From an uncultured Algibacter sp. (GTDB lineage: Bacteria; Bacteroidota; Bacteroidia; Flavobacteriales; Flavobacteriaceae): a stretch of 64,000 nt of DNA. Positions 47,005 to 55,788 of this stretch are shown piece after piece. Numbering within the stretch: position 1 is the stretch's first letter; the number at the start of each line of letters is the position of its first letter. Where the stretch lies: assembly GCF_947495925.1 (NCBI RefSeq), contig NZ_CANMAU010000007.1:248001-312000 (forward strand), given 5' to 3'. A model generated the notes under the pieces. That model searched no databases and was not told the origin of the DNA. It saw only the letters and a program-made list of their open reading frames with translations. Both the position numbers and the translations under genes were made by a program.

Positions 47005-48690
47005 ATGAAATTAACAAAATTATCTCTTCTTTTTGTTCTTGTTTCTGTCATTTTTTCTTGTAAAAATCAAAAAACAGAAGAAGTAAAAACCAAGAAACAA
47101 CCAAATATTATTTTTATTATGTCTGATGATCATACCACTCAGGCATTAGGTATATATGGAAGTAGGTTAGCTGGATTAAACCCAACGCCTGCATTGGATA
47201 AAATTGCAAATGAAGGTATGATATTTAATAACTGTTTTGTCACTAATTCTATTTGTACGCCAAGTCGAGCCACCATAATATCTGGCCAATATAGTCAGGC
47301 TAACGGGGTTTTAGATTTAGAAGGTTCGGTTGAAACAAACAAGCAATACCTTCCTATGGAGATAAAAAAACTGGGTTATCAAACAGCTCTTGTTGGTAAA
47401 TGGCATTTGAAACATCAGCCTAACTTTGATTACTACAATATTTTCACGCAACATCATCAGCAAGGTTCTTATTTTGACCCGAATTTAACAGAGTCAGGAA
47501 TGAATTACAAACCTTATGCTGATATGGAAGGCTATGAAGGAAAAGCTTATAAGGGCCATAGTTCAGATGTTATAACTGATATAACCCTTAATTGGTTGAA
47601 AACTAAGAGAGATAAAAGTAAACCTTTTTTCTTGGCGCATCAGTTCAAAGCTCCACATGATGATTTTGAATTTGCCCCACGTTACAAAGATTATTTGGCT
47701 GATACTGAAATTCCAGAACCAAAGAGCTTATATGAAAATGGAAATCATGGATCTATTGCTGTTAGAGGAGCTAATGATTCTTTAATTCACGATATAGGGT
47801 CGTCTATATCTAAACGAAATACTATTCGCCATATGGGGATGCGTTTATGGAGTGATACATATACTAAGCGTAGTAATCCAGATTTTGATATTCATCAGGC
47901 TGATGATTTAGAGGGAGATGCTTATACTCATGCAACATATCAAGAATATTTAAAGCGTTATTTGAGATGTGTTAAGGGGGTAGATGATAATGTAGCTCGA
48001 TTAGTTAAATATTTGAAGGAAGAAGGTTTATATGATAATACGATTATTGTTTACACTGGAGATCAGGGTTTTATGTTAGGAGAACATGATTATATTGATA
48101 AACGTTGGATGTACGATGAGTCTATGCGTATGCCCTTTTTTGTTAGATATCCTGAGTATATAAATGCAGGAACAAGGACTGACGCCATAATAAATAATAC
48201 TGATTTTGCACCCACTTTAATAGAATTAGCCGGAGGAACAGCTCCTGAGCAAATGCAAGGTCATAGTTTTAAAAGTATATTAGAAACCGGTAATGAACCT
48301 GATGGCTGGCAACAATCAACATATTACAGATATTGGATGCATATGGCTCATGCCCATGCGAATCCTGCTCATTTTGGTATTCGAACAAAAAAATATAAAC
48401 TCATCTTTTATTATGGTAAATATTGGGTAGATACAGATAAACCTGACGCCAAATGGAATAAAGAAAGTTGGGGTAATAGGTTTACCATGCACACACCAGT
48501 CGCATGGGAGTTTTATGATTTAACAAAAGATCCTGAAGAAATGAATAATGCTTATGAAGATCCAAAATATAAAGATATAATCGCCCATTTGAAAGAACAA
48601 CTTAAAGTAAAACGTGAAGAATTAAACGAGGATGATGGAAGTAAATTTCCACATTTACAAAAGGTTATTGACGAACATTGGAACGATTAA
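47005..48690 (+). CDS. Lipoprotein sulfatase (S1 family)
   Basis: This 561-residue type I sulfatase is a lipoprotein (lipobox IFSC, Cys19). The active-site motif is SICTPSRATIISGQ, with Cys84 as formylglycine precursor. Metal Asp41-Asp42 (MSDDHTTQ), GKWHLKH and TGDQGFMLGEHD are present. It belongs to a different subgroup from the C-x-A-S-R pair. It leads a probable operon with the GH3 (27 nt to its leader ATG) and the second GH29. The target sulfate ester is unknown. Confidence 0.9.
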   Translation: MKLTKLSLLFVLVSVIFSCKNQKTEEVKTKKQPNIIFIMSDDHTTQALGIYGSRLAGLNPTPALDKIANEGMIFNNCFVTNSICTPSRATIISGQYSQANGVLDLEGSVETNKQYLPMEIKKLGYQTALVGKWHLKHQPNFDYYNIFTQHHQQGSYFDPNLTESGMNYKPYADMEGYEGKAYKGHSSDVITDITLNWLKTKRDKSKPFFLAHQFKAPHDDFEFAPRYKDYLADTEIPEPKSLYENGNHGSIAVRGANDSLIHDIGSSISKRNTIRHMGMRLWSDTYTKRSNPDFDIHQADDLEGDAYTHATYQEYLKRYLRCVKGVDDNVARLVKYLKEEGLYDNTIIVYTGDQGFMLGEHDYIDKRWMYDESMRMPFFVRYPEYINAGTRTDAIINNTDFAPTLIELAGGTAPEQMQGHSFKSILETGNEPDGWQQSTYYRYWMHMAHAHANPAHFGIRTKKYKLIFYYGKYWVDTDKPDAKWNKESWGNRFTMHTPVAWEFYDLTKDPEEMNNAYEDPKYKDIIAHLKEQLKVKREELNEDDGSKFPHLQKVIDEHWND

Positions 48691-48717
48691 TAAATCATAA
48701 AACGAAGAACTTAAGCT

Positions 48718-48822
48718 ATGGATATAAAATTTAGAACCTTAAAATTTGTTTCAATCCTATTATTTGCAATCTCACTTTCGAGTTGCAAAAAAAAGAAGTC
48801 AAGAATCAAGATGTTGCGATAA
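48718..48822 (+). other. Out-of-frame lipoprotein leader of the GH3 gene
   Basis: ATG 48718 opens a 34-codon frame that is a textbook lipoprotein signal peptide ending in the lipobox LSSC, followed by Lys residues and a stop at 48820-48822. The GH3 frame runs in a different phase. The A8 tract at 48787-48794 lies directly after the lipobox cysteine codon; with nine A's (or six) the leader would read straight into the GH3 (C-K-K-K-E-V-K-N-Q). This is a sequencing error, an inactivating indel, or slippage-controlled expression. Confidence 0.75.
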
Positions 48823-50942
48823 AAGAAGCTCTGGAATTCGAATTTCCCTGGGAAAACACAAAAACACCTTTAAATGAGAGAGTAGATGCACTAGTTAAGG
48901 AAATGACCTTAGAAGAAAAATGTTCTCAAATGCTAGATATTTGTCCACCTATAGAACGCTTAAATATTCCTGAATATAATTGGTGGAATGAAGCGCTGCA
49001 TGGTGTGGCACGAAATGGTAGGGCAACTGTTTTTCCTCAGGCAATTGGATTGGGGGCAACTTTTGATGAAGATTTAATAAAGCGAGTTGGAAATGCTATT
49101 TCAGATGAAGCACGTGCAAAATATAACGAAGCTATTAAAATTAATAATAGAAGCCGTTACGCTGGGTTAACATTTTGGTCCCCAAATGTAAACATCTTTA
49201 GAGACCCTAGATGGGGAAGAGGTCAAGAAACTTATGGTGAAGATCCTTATTTAACAAGTAGAATTGGTGTTTCTTTTGTTAAAGGCTTGCAAGGTGATAA
49301 TCCAGATTATATTAAAGCCGCTGCTTGTGCAAAGCATTATGCAGTTCATAGTGGACCAGAAGAATTTCGTCATGAGTTTGATGCGGTAGTAAGTAAAAAG
49401 GATTTATTCGAAACCTATTTGCCAGCGTTTAAGGCCTTAGTTCAGGAAGCTAATGTTGAGGGGGTCATGGGAGCTTATAATAGAACGCTTGGTGTACCAT
49501 GTTGTGGGAGCCCTTATTTACTTCAAGGTATATTAAGGGATCGTTGGGGGTTTAATGGTTATGTCGTTTCAGATTGTGGTGCTGTAAATGATTTTCATGC
49601 TTTCCATAAAGTAACGAATACACCCGAAGAATCTGCAGCTTTAGCGCTTAAAAGCGGAACTAATATAAATTGTGGGAATGTATATAAGGTATTGAAAAAT
49701 GCTTTGAATCAAGATCTAATTACTGTCGATTTGTTAGACCAAAGGTTAAAAGAAAACTTATTAACTAGATTTAAATTGGGCATGTTCGATCCTATTGGTT
49801 TAAATCCATACGATGCTATTACTGCAGATGTTGTGGACTCAGATTCACATAGAAAAATTGCGCGCGAGGCTGCCCAAAAATCGATTGTTTTGCTAAAGAA
49901 TGATAGAAGTGTTTTACCCTTAAAAAAAGACACACGTACCATGTATGTCGTGGGCCCTAATGCTTCAAACGAAGAGGTTCTACTTGGTAATTATTATGGT
50001 TTAACTAGCAATACTCAAACCATTTTAGATGGTATAGTAAGTAAGGTTAGTCCGGGAACAAGTATTAATTACAAATCGGGAGTTTTACCTTTTAGAGAAA
50101 ACGTGAACCCCATTGATTGGTCTACGGGTGAAGCAGGAAAGTCTGATGTTTGTATTGCGGTTATGGGGATATCTGCACTATTAGAAGGAGAAGAAGGTGA
50201 GGCTATAGCATCCAGTGAAAAAGGCGATAGAACGCAAATTAAATTACCTGAAAATCAAATTAATTATGTTAAGAAAATAAGAAAGAATACGGATAAACCA
50301 ATTGTTTTGGTCTTAACAGGAGGAAGCCCAATTGCGATTCCAGAATTATTCGATTTGGTAGATGCGGTTCTTTTTGTTTGGTATCCGGGAGAAGAAGGAG
50401 GTAATGCGGTTGCAGATGTTCTTTTTGGAGATGTACCTCCATCTGGAAAACTTCCTATTACCTTTCCGAAATCGGTGGATCAATTGCCTGCTTATGAAGA
50501 TTATAATATGAAGGGAAGAACCTATAAATATATGGTTAAGGAACCTCAATTTCCTTTTGGATTTGGTTTATCTTATACGTCTTTTGAATACAGTAATTTA
50601 AAAATTAGTGACAGTTATGAGGTAAATGTAGATTTGTCAAATGCGGGTAAATTAGATTCAGATGAAGTTGTGCAATTATATATTAGTTCACCTTTGGCAG
50701 GAAAAGAAGACCCTATTTACGATTTAAAATCATTCAAGCGCGTCTTCGTTAAGGCAGGAGAGACAGTAAATGTTAGTTTTAGTTTGTCAAAAAAAGCATT
50801 CAATCAATTTGATGGTGCTGGAAAAGAAGTACTTAGGCCGGGTGAATATAAAGTTTATGTAGGAGGGGCATTACCATCAGATTTAAGTGAAAAATTGGGA
50901 GCATCAATACCAGTAACAACAAAAATCATCTTGAAAACTTAA
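48783..50942 (+). CDS. GH3 family glycoside hydrolase (beta-xylosidase/beta-glucosidase-like)
   Basis: This GH3 enzyme of 719 residues is counted from a TTG at 48783, which is only where the frame opens. The native start is probably ATG 48718 through an A8 frameshift (see the leader entry). The N-terminal TIM barrel carries the YNWWNEALHGVARNG segment of the xylosidase/glucosidase branch, KHYAVHSG, and nucleophile Asp264 in VVSDCGAVND. The alpha/beta sandwich and a C-terminal fibronectin III-like domain follow (about 600-719). It would remove a terminal beta-linked sugar, perhaps xylose or glucose. It lies between a sulfatase and a GH29 in one operon. If the shift is real, the protein is not exported unless slippage occurs. 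Confidence 0.9.
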   Translation: MQKKEVKNQDVAIKEALEFEFPWENTKTPLNERVDALVKEMTLEEKCSQMLDICPPIERLNIPEYNWWNEALHGVARNGRATVFPQAIGLGATFDEDLIKRVGNAISDEARAKYNEAIKINNRSRYAGLTFWSPNVNIFRDPRWGRGQETYGEDPYLTSRIGVSFVKGLQGDNPDYIKAAACAKHYAVHSGPEEFRHEFDAVVSKKDLFETYLPAFKALVQEANVEGVMGAYNRTLGVPCCGSPYLLQGILRDRWGFNGYVVSDCGAVNDFHAFHKVTNTPEESAALALKSGTNINCGNVYKVLKNALNQDLITVDLLDQRLKENLLTRFKLGMFDPIGLNPYDAITADVVDSDSHRKIAREAAQKSIVLLKNDRSVLPLKKDTRTMYVVGPNASNEEVLLGNYYGLTSNTQTILDGIVSKVSPGTSINYKSGVLPFRENVNPIDWSTGEAGKSDVCIAVMGISALLEGEEGEAIASSEKGDRTQIKLPENQINYVKKIRKNTDKPIVLVLTGGSPIAIPELFDLVDAVLFVWYPGEEGGNAVADVLFGDVPPSGKLPITFPKSVDQLPAYEDYNMKGRTYKYMVKEPQFPFGFGLSYTSFEYSNLKISDSYEVNVDLSNAGKLDSDEVVQLYISSPLAGKEDPIYDLKSFKRVFVKAGETVNVSFSLSKKAFNQFDGAGKEVLRPGEYKVYVGGALPSDLSEKLGASIPVTTKIILKT

Positions 50943-50987
50943 TTAATCACAATGTTGTGTTAACCAATATCTAACCTTGTATACATC

Positions 50988-52556
50988 ATGAAAGTCATAA
51001 AAGTCGTTTTACTACCTCTGTTAATATGTGTGTTTAATATTGCATGCAAAGAAAAGCAAAAAGATGAAGTATTGGAAAACCATGTCCCGAAGTATACAGC
51101 AGATTGGGAATCTTTAAAAGAACATGTAACTCCTGAATGGTTTTTAGATGCTAAATTTGGTATTTATTGTCATTGGGGCCCTTATTCGGTTCCTGAATAC
51201 GAAAATGAATGGTACGCACACTGGATGTATGTGAATGGTGATAATCCTGAGGCGAAAAATGGTAAACCAACTAAATTTTATGAGCATCATGTAAAAACTT
51301 ATGGTCCTTTAAATGAATTTGGCTATAAAGATTTTATTCCTATGTTTAAAGCTGAAAAGTTCAATGCTGCTGAATGGGCTGATCTATTTCAAAAAGCAGG
51401 AGCAAAATTTGCAGGACCAGTTTCTGAACATGCTGATGGTTTTGCAATGTGGGATAGTGAATTGACAGAGTGGGATGTTAAGGATATGGGACCTAAGAGA
51501 GATATAATGGGTGAATTATCAGAAGAGATACGTAAGCGTGATATGAAGTTTATTGCTACTTTTCACAGACATTGGTTATTTGGTTGGTACCCTACCTGGG
51601 ATGAGACTACCGATGCTTCCGATCCAAAATACGCTGGTTTATATGGACCAAAGTTAAAGAAAGGAGATAATCAAATGCCTTTGAATCCGCATGAAATTGA
51701 TTCTGGAGTTGAACGTTATTATCCGCTTGCAGATCAAGATTTTAGTGATGAGTGGCTTAACAGATTGAAGGAAATTGTAGATAAATATAATCCAGATTTA
51801 GTTTGGTTTGATAATAAAATGGATGTGGTTAGTGAAGACCATAGAAAAGAATTTTTAGAATATTATTATAACCATGCAGATCAAAAGAATCAAGATGTAG
51901 TTTCCACATATAAATTCTATGATTTTGCAAAGGGAACGGCTGTTTTAGATTTAGAGCGATCAAGAATGAGTGAAAAGCAAGATTTTCCTTGGTTAACCGA
52001 TGATTCTATTGATTGGAAATCATGGTCTCATATTAGTAATCCTAGATATAAATCTACAAATAGGTTAATTGATTTTCTAGTTGATGTAGTTAGTAAAAAT
52101 GGAGCTGTACTTTTAAATATTACACCTAGAGCAGACGGAGCCATTCCTGAACCTGTTAAGGAACGTTTGTTGGAAATGGGGGATTGGCTAAAAATAAACG
52201 GGGAAGCTATTTATGGAACTCGAACATTTAAAATTTATGGTGAAGGTGATGCCGAGGTTATTGAAGGACATTTAAGTGAAGAAAAGAACGCCGATAATAC
52301 GGCTAAAGATATTCGTTTTACTACAAAAGAAGATATCCTGTATGCGATTGTTTTAGATTGGCCTAAGGGAGAAGAATTAAAAATACGTAGTTTGAAATCT
52401 GGAAACCAACTGTTTACTTCGAATATTGAATCTGTTGAAATGTTGGGTCATGAAAGGAATTTAGATTTTTCTAGTACTCCAGAAGGTTTAAAAATAAAAT
52501 TACCTAAGAAAGTTGGGAATTATGCGTATGCGTTTAAAATAACACCTAAAAAATAG
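50988..52556 (+). CDS. GH29 family lipoprotein (paralogue 2, altered sugar-binding motif)
   Basis: This 522-residue lipoprotein (lipobox NIAC, Cys20) has a GH29 barrel and C-terminal beta domain. The nucleophile is Asp275 in DLVWFDNKMD. The KFGIYCHWGPYSVPEYENEW opening and NGAVLLNITPRADG mark the family. The usual KHHDGF sugar-binding motif has become EHADGF (147-152): the second histidine is Ala, unlike paralogue 1. The change falls at fucose-contacting positions of GH29, so specificity probably differs, with alpha-L-galactose or a sulfated residue possible. It lies 45 nt after the GH3 gene. Confidence 0.87.
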   Translation: MKVIKVVLLPLLICVFNIACKEKQKDEVLENHVPKYTADWESLKEHVTPEWFLDAKFGIYCHWGPYSVPEYENEWYAHWMYVNGDNPEAKNGKPTKFYEHHVKTYGPLNEFGYKDFIPMFKAEKFNAAEWADLFQKAGAKFAGPVSEHADGFAMWDSELTEWDVKDMGPKRDIMGELSEEIRKRDMKFIATFHRHWLFGWYPTWDETTDASDPKYAGLYGPKLKKGDNQMPLNPHEIDSGVERYYPLADQDFSDEWLNRLKEIVDKYNPDLVWFDNKMDVVSEDHRKEFLEYYYNHADQKNQDVVSTYKFYDFAKGTAVLDLERSRMSEKQDFPWLTDDSIDWKSWSHISNPRYKSTNRLIDFLVDVVSKNGAVLLNITPRADGAIPEPVKERLLEMGDWLKINGEAIYGTRTFKIYGEGDAEVIEGHLSEEKNADNTAKDIRFTTKEDILYAIVLDWPKGEELKIRSLKSGNQLFTSNIESVEMLGHERNLDFSSTPEGLKIKLPKKVGNYAYAFKITPKK

Positions 52557-52734
52557 TTGTTAATTTATACGGTAACTTTTCATGTTAACTTAAACTAGAA
52601 TTTTGTGTGATTTAGTTTAGTATGTATTTTTAGGCATTTACGCTTACTTTACTAAGCTTTTCAATTTATATTGGAGAATCACTATTAAACCAGTATTTAA
52701 TTAAAGCAGATAAAACATATAAATATTCAAAGCC

Positions 52735-53775
52735 ATGTCGATTTTTTATTTAGGAAGCTATACAGAAATGTTAGGTCGAAATTTTGGAGGATCGGGAACC
52801 GGTATTTATGTGGTTGAGTTAAATGAACAAACTGGGGTTTTAACGCATTTATCTACCATGGAAACTGTAAATCCGTCTTACATGGTTAAAAGTCCCGATA
52901 AATCGTTTTTATATGCTGTGTCGGAGGTTGTTCAAATTAAGCACCCTAAAGTAAAAGCCTATAGAATAAATGAAGACTATTCTTTAAGCTTTGTTAATGA
53001 GATTAGTGTTTCGGGTAGTTTACCTTGTCATATTGAGTTTCAAAATAATAATGTATTTGTAGCTTGTTACGGAACTGGTAACGTAATTCAGTATAAGGTT
53101 AATGATGATGGGGCACTAGTAAATGAAATAAGTAATATAAAACATTCAGGATCAAGTATAAACAGAGAAAGACAAGAAGCTCCTCACGCACATCAAGTGG
53201 TGATTCATCCGAATAAAAATCAAATATTTGTGCCTGATTTGGGTATAGATAAGGTAAAGGCATACCAATTAAAGAATAATCTTTTAAGCGTAGATTACAA
53301 TTCGGATATCAAGATACCTGAGGGGCTTGGGCCACGTCATTTAGTATTTAAAAAAGACGGGAAAATAGGCTATGTAATTAATGAATTAAGTGGAGATGTT
53401 TCTATATTAGTAAGAAGCGGCAGTTCTTTTACATTCAAAAAAAATATAAAATCGTTACCAGATACTTTTACCGGATTACCTAGTTCATCTGCTTTAAGAA
53501 TTCATCCAAGTGAAACCTTTTTGTACGTTGCTAATAGAACTCTGGATACGATTACTATTTTTAAAATAGTTACTGATGATTTGGTACTTGTTGATTACAC
53601 CTATACGCAAGGCAAAACAATTAGAGAGTTTAATATTAGCCCGAATGGAATATGGCTTATTGCATGTTTGCAAGATTCTAACGAAACCATTGTATATAGA
53701 ATCCTTTTAAATGGTAAGTTGGATGAAGTATATCGATCAACATCTTTTACTTCTCCAGTTTGCGTTGCTTTTTAG
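52735..53775 (+). CDS. Lactonase-family seven-bladed beta-propeller protein
   Basis: This 346-residue protein resembles the 6-phosphogluconolactonase (YbhE/Pgl) type of the lactonase family. Repeated blades carry motifs such as HPNKNQIFVPDLGIDKV, GLGPRHLVF and LRIHPSETFLYVANRTLDT. No signal peptide is visible, so it is probably cytoplasmic. A sugar dehydrogenase that makes a lactone, for example from L-galactose or L-fucose, could need it, but no such gene is next to it. It has its own 178-bp leader and is convergent with the DUF6786-like gene. Confidence 0.85.
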   Translation: MSIFYLGSYTEMLGRNFGGSGTGIYVVELNEQTGVLTHLSTMETVNPSYMVKSPDKSFLYAVSEVVQIKHPKVKAYRINEDYSLSFVNEISVSGSLPCHIEFQNNNVFVACYGTGNVIQYKVNDDGALVNEISNIKHSGSSINRERQEAPHAHQVVIHPNKNQIFVPDLGIDKVKAYQLKNNLLSVDYNSDIKIPEGLGPRHLVFKKDGKIGYVINELSGDVSILVRSGSSFTFKKNIKSLPDTFTGLPSSSALRIHPSETFLYVANRTLDTITIFKIVTDDLVLVDYTYTQGKTIREFNISPNGIWLIACLQDSNETIVYRILLNGKLDEVYRSTSFTSPVCVAF

Positions 53776-53780
53776 AAAAT

Positions 53781-54983
53781 TTACTTTTTAATAATACCTA
53801 AGGAGCAATCCCTTAGCGAAATTTTTAAAAGTTTTAATGCGATGTCCTCTAAGGCTGATGCTGTACCTGAAAAGTGATAAACCCTATGAAAATGTTCTAG
53901 ATTTTCATTAGGAGCTAATTCTTTAAACGGCGATGTAGATTCTAGTTCAAAAAAACTTGTTTTGTTGGTTTTTGAATAGTCCATGGTTCCATTATTATAT
54001 ATAGGAATGACTTCTCCTTGATATGGCTCTTTTTGAATACTCACATTTGAGTTAAAAAAGAGGCTATCATTGGTTTTTCTATACTGTACAATGGTTAGTT
54101 GTTTTTTGTTTTTTGAGTAACAGCCATAAATAGTTGGAGCTAAAGTATTTGGAATACCAATTTTACTTCTATATTTTCCGTCTGCTTTAAATAATACAAC
54201 TTGTTTTTTTATTGAAAGTCTTTCAGAGTCTAGCGGTCCCATATACTTGTAAATATCCTCGAGCGATGCCGGTTTTTCCAATGGAATAATAACAACAGAT
54301 TCATCCGAACCTTCAAACATACCAGCACTCCACAAAGCAATAAGTCCCGTTTCTTTTTTCCATTTTTTTAAACCGGTATTTGTAAGCGTATGAGCAGATT
54401 CATAGGCAACATAATTTAAGTTTTTATCAAGAGAAATATTTAGATTATTTTCTATGGTATGTCTTTCTAATATTTTTATCCTGCGCTCAATATTGAGACG
54501 AAAGCATGTTCCAATGAAGTTGGTAAGCTCCATACCTTTTTCTAAAACTACAGACCTACTAGATGAACTCTTTAACGTAAAAGCATCACTACTTAGCTGG
54601 GGTGGGACCATCCAGTTGGTCTCCCTTAGTGGCTTTAATTGTTGAAAGTAAAACGAATGTTGCCCTCCAAGTGGACCAAGCCAGATTCTATCTTCACCGC
54701 CAATAGCTTCAAAATTAATGCTACCATTATTAAAAGCAAATTTATTTATCCAGCCATTATTTTTTCCTTTTAAGCCATGATATGATGAGCCAATAATTTT
54801 TCCTTGAATTTCTGGAGCTATAGCTATACGACCCTTACCATCTGAAGATACTAATTCAATGATTCTTGTTTTTGAAGCAAATAATTCAAAATCAGTTTCA
54901 TAATTGCTTATTTGGGCATATAAATCATTAAATAAAAATATAAAAAGGGTTACTATTGTACTTATTTTATAACGAAGTTTCAC
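53781..54983 (-). CDS. Secreted DUF6786-like protein
   Basis: This 400-residue exported protein has a signal peptide ending near LYAQ (24). The beta-rich body has an EAIGGEDRIWLGPLGGQHSF motif near 93-112 and a GLIALWSAGMFEG segment near 217. The pattern recalls DUF6786 proteins found in Bacteroidetes polysaccharide loci, distantly like aldose epimerases or galactose-mutarotase folds. No catalytic role is established that I know of. It overlaps the DUF1080 gene by 4 nt, so the two are probably co-translated. The C-terminus (LRDCSLGIIKK) is intact. Confidence 0.65.
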   Translation of the reverse strand: MKLRYKISTIVTLFIFLFNDLYAQISNYETDFELFASKTRIIELVSSDGKGRIAIAPEIQGKIIGSSYHGLKGKNNGWINKFAFNNGSINFEAIGGEDRIWLGPLGGQHSFYFQQLKPLRETNWMVPPQLSSDAFTLKSSSSRSVVLEKGMELTNFIGTCFRLNIERRIKILERHTIENNLNISLDKNLNYVAYESAHTLTNTGLKKWKKETGLIALWSAGMFEGSDESVVIIPLEKPASLEDIYKYMGPLDSERLSIKKQVVLFKADGKYRSKIGIPNTLAPTIYGCYSKNKKQLTIVQYRKTNDSLFFNSNVSIQKEPYQGEVIPIYNNGTMDYSKTNKTSFFELESTSPFKELAPNENLEHFHRVYHFSGTASALEDIALKLLKISLRDCSLGIIKK

Positions 54984-55783
54984 TTTAAATTTTTTATTAT
55001 AATTTGTTTAAATTCAATGCCTTGACCTTCAGATTGTAATCCTATATAGCCTTCTGTTAGTCGTTTACCATCAATTTTTATTTCAGGGTTATAGCCTTTA
55101 ACAACTTCACCTCCAATTTGTGGTTTAGAATATCGTAAAACTTCTTTACCATTAACTTTATGAATAACAAGAGAATCTTTATAAACAATTAAATCTCCAT
55201 TTTGCCATTCATCCCAGGGTAAGGTTTCTGATGTGGATTTTATGCAATGCCTAGAATCCATTACATTATTAAAGACGACTTCGGATCCAGGGGAACACAT
55301 GTTTCCTGTGGGCCTTGGTTCTCCAACGTTTTCTTCTGCCAGAATTTGGTATTCTACAGATATGGGCCAATTCTGTTCTTTTAAAATAGTTTTTGGATCT
55401 TGCGAATGAAACATAATACCACTATTTCTATATGTAAAGTAGGGAGCATCTTTTAACCACTGATTGGTAAATTTGTATTTAAATTTTAAATGAAAGGAAG
55501 AAAATGGCTTATTGTAAAATAGATGGCCAAATCGCTCTCCAAAGAGTTGGTTTTCGTAATCATCATAATTTACTTGAATGACGCCATTAACTACACGAAA
55601 GGTATTTGCATAATTATCTCCCAGTTTATGATGATAAAGCTTCATATTCCAACCATCTAAGCTCTTTCCATTGAATAACGATAACCATTCTGATTCATTA
55701 TTTTTTGGTTTTTCAGAAGTACTTTTACAAGCTAGATTTAGTATTAATAATACTAAAAGGAGTATTTTTTTATTAATATCCAT
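54980..55783 (-). CDS. DUF1080 (3-keto-disaccharide hydrolase-like) lipoprotein
   Basis: This 267-residue lipoprotein (lipobox LNLAC, Cys19) has one concanavalin-like jelly-roll of the DUF1080 family. WLSLFNGKSLDGWNMKLY (33-50) is the hallmark start, and YRNSGIMFHSQDP, the central GNMCSPGSEVV and the C-terminal EGYIGLQSEGQGIEFKQI follow. Some DUF1080 proteins act on 3-keto-glycosides; others may only bind glycan. It overlaps the DUF6786-like gene and follows GH2 within 5 nt, so it belongs to the GH28-GH2-sulfatase operon. No keto-forming GMC or Gfo/Idh oxidoreductase gene is nearby. Confidence 0.85.
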   Translation of the reverse strand: MDINKKILLLVLLILNLACKSTSEKPKNNESEWLSLFNGKSLDGWNMKLYHHKLGDNYANTFRVVNGVIQVNYDDYENQLFGERFGHLFYNKPFSSFHLKFKYKFTNQWLKDAPYFTYRNSGIMFHSQDPKTILKEQNWPISVEYQILAEENVGEPRPTGNMCSPGSEVVFNNVMDSRHCIKSTSETLPWDEWQNGDLIVYKDSLVIHKVNGKEVLRYSKPQIGGEVVKGYNPEIKIDGKRLTEGYIGLQSEGQGIEFKQIIIKNLK

Positions 55784-55788
55784 AAAGC

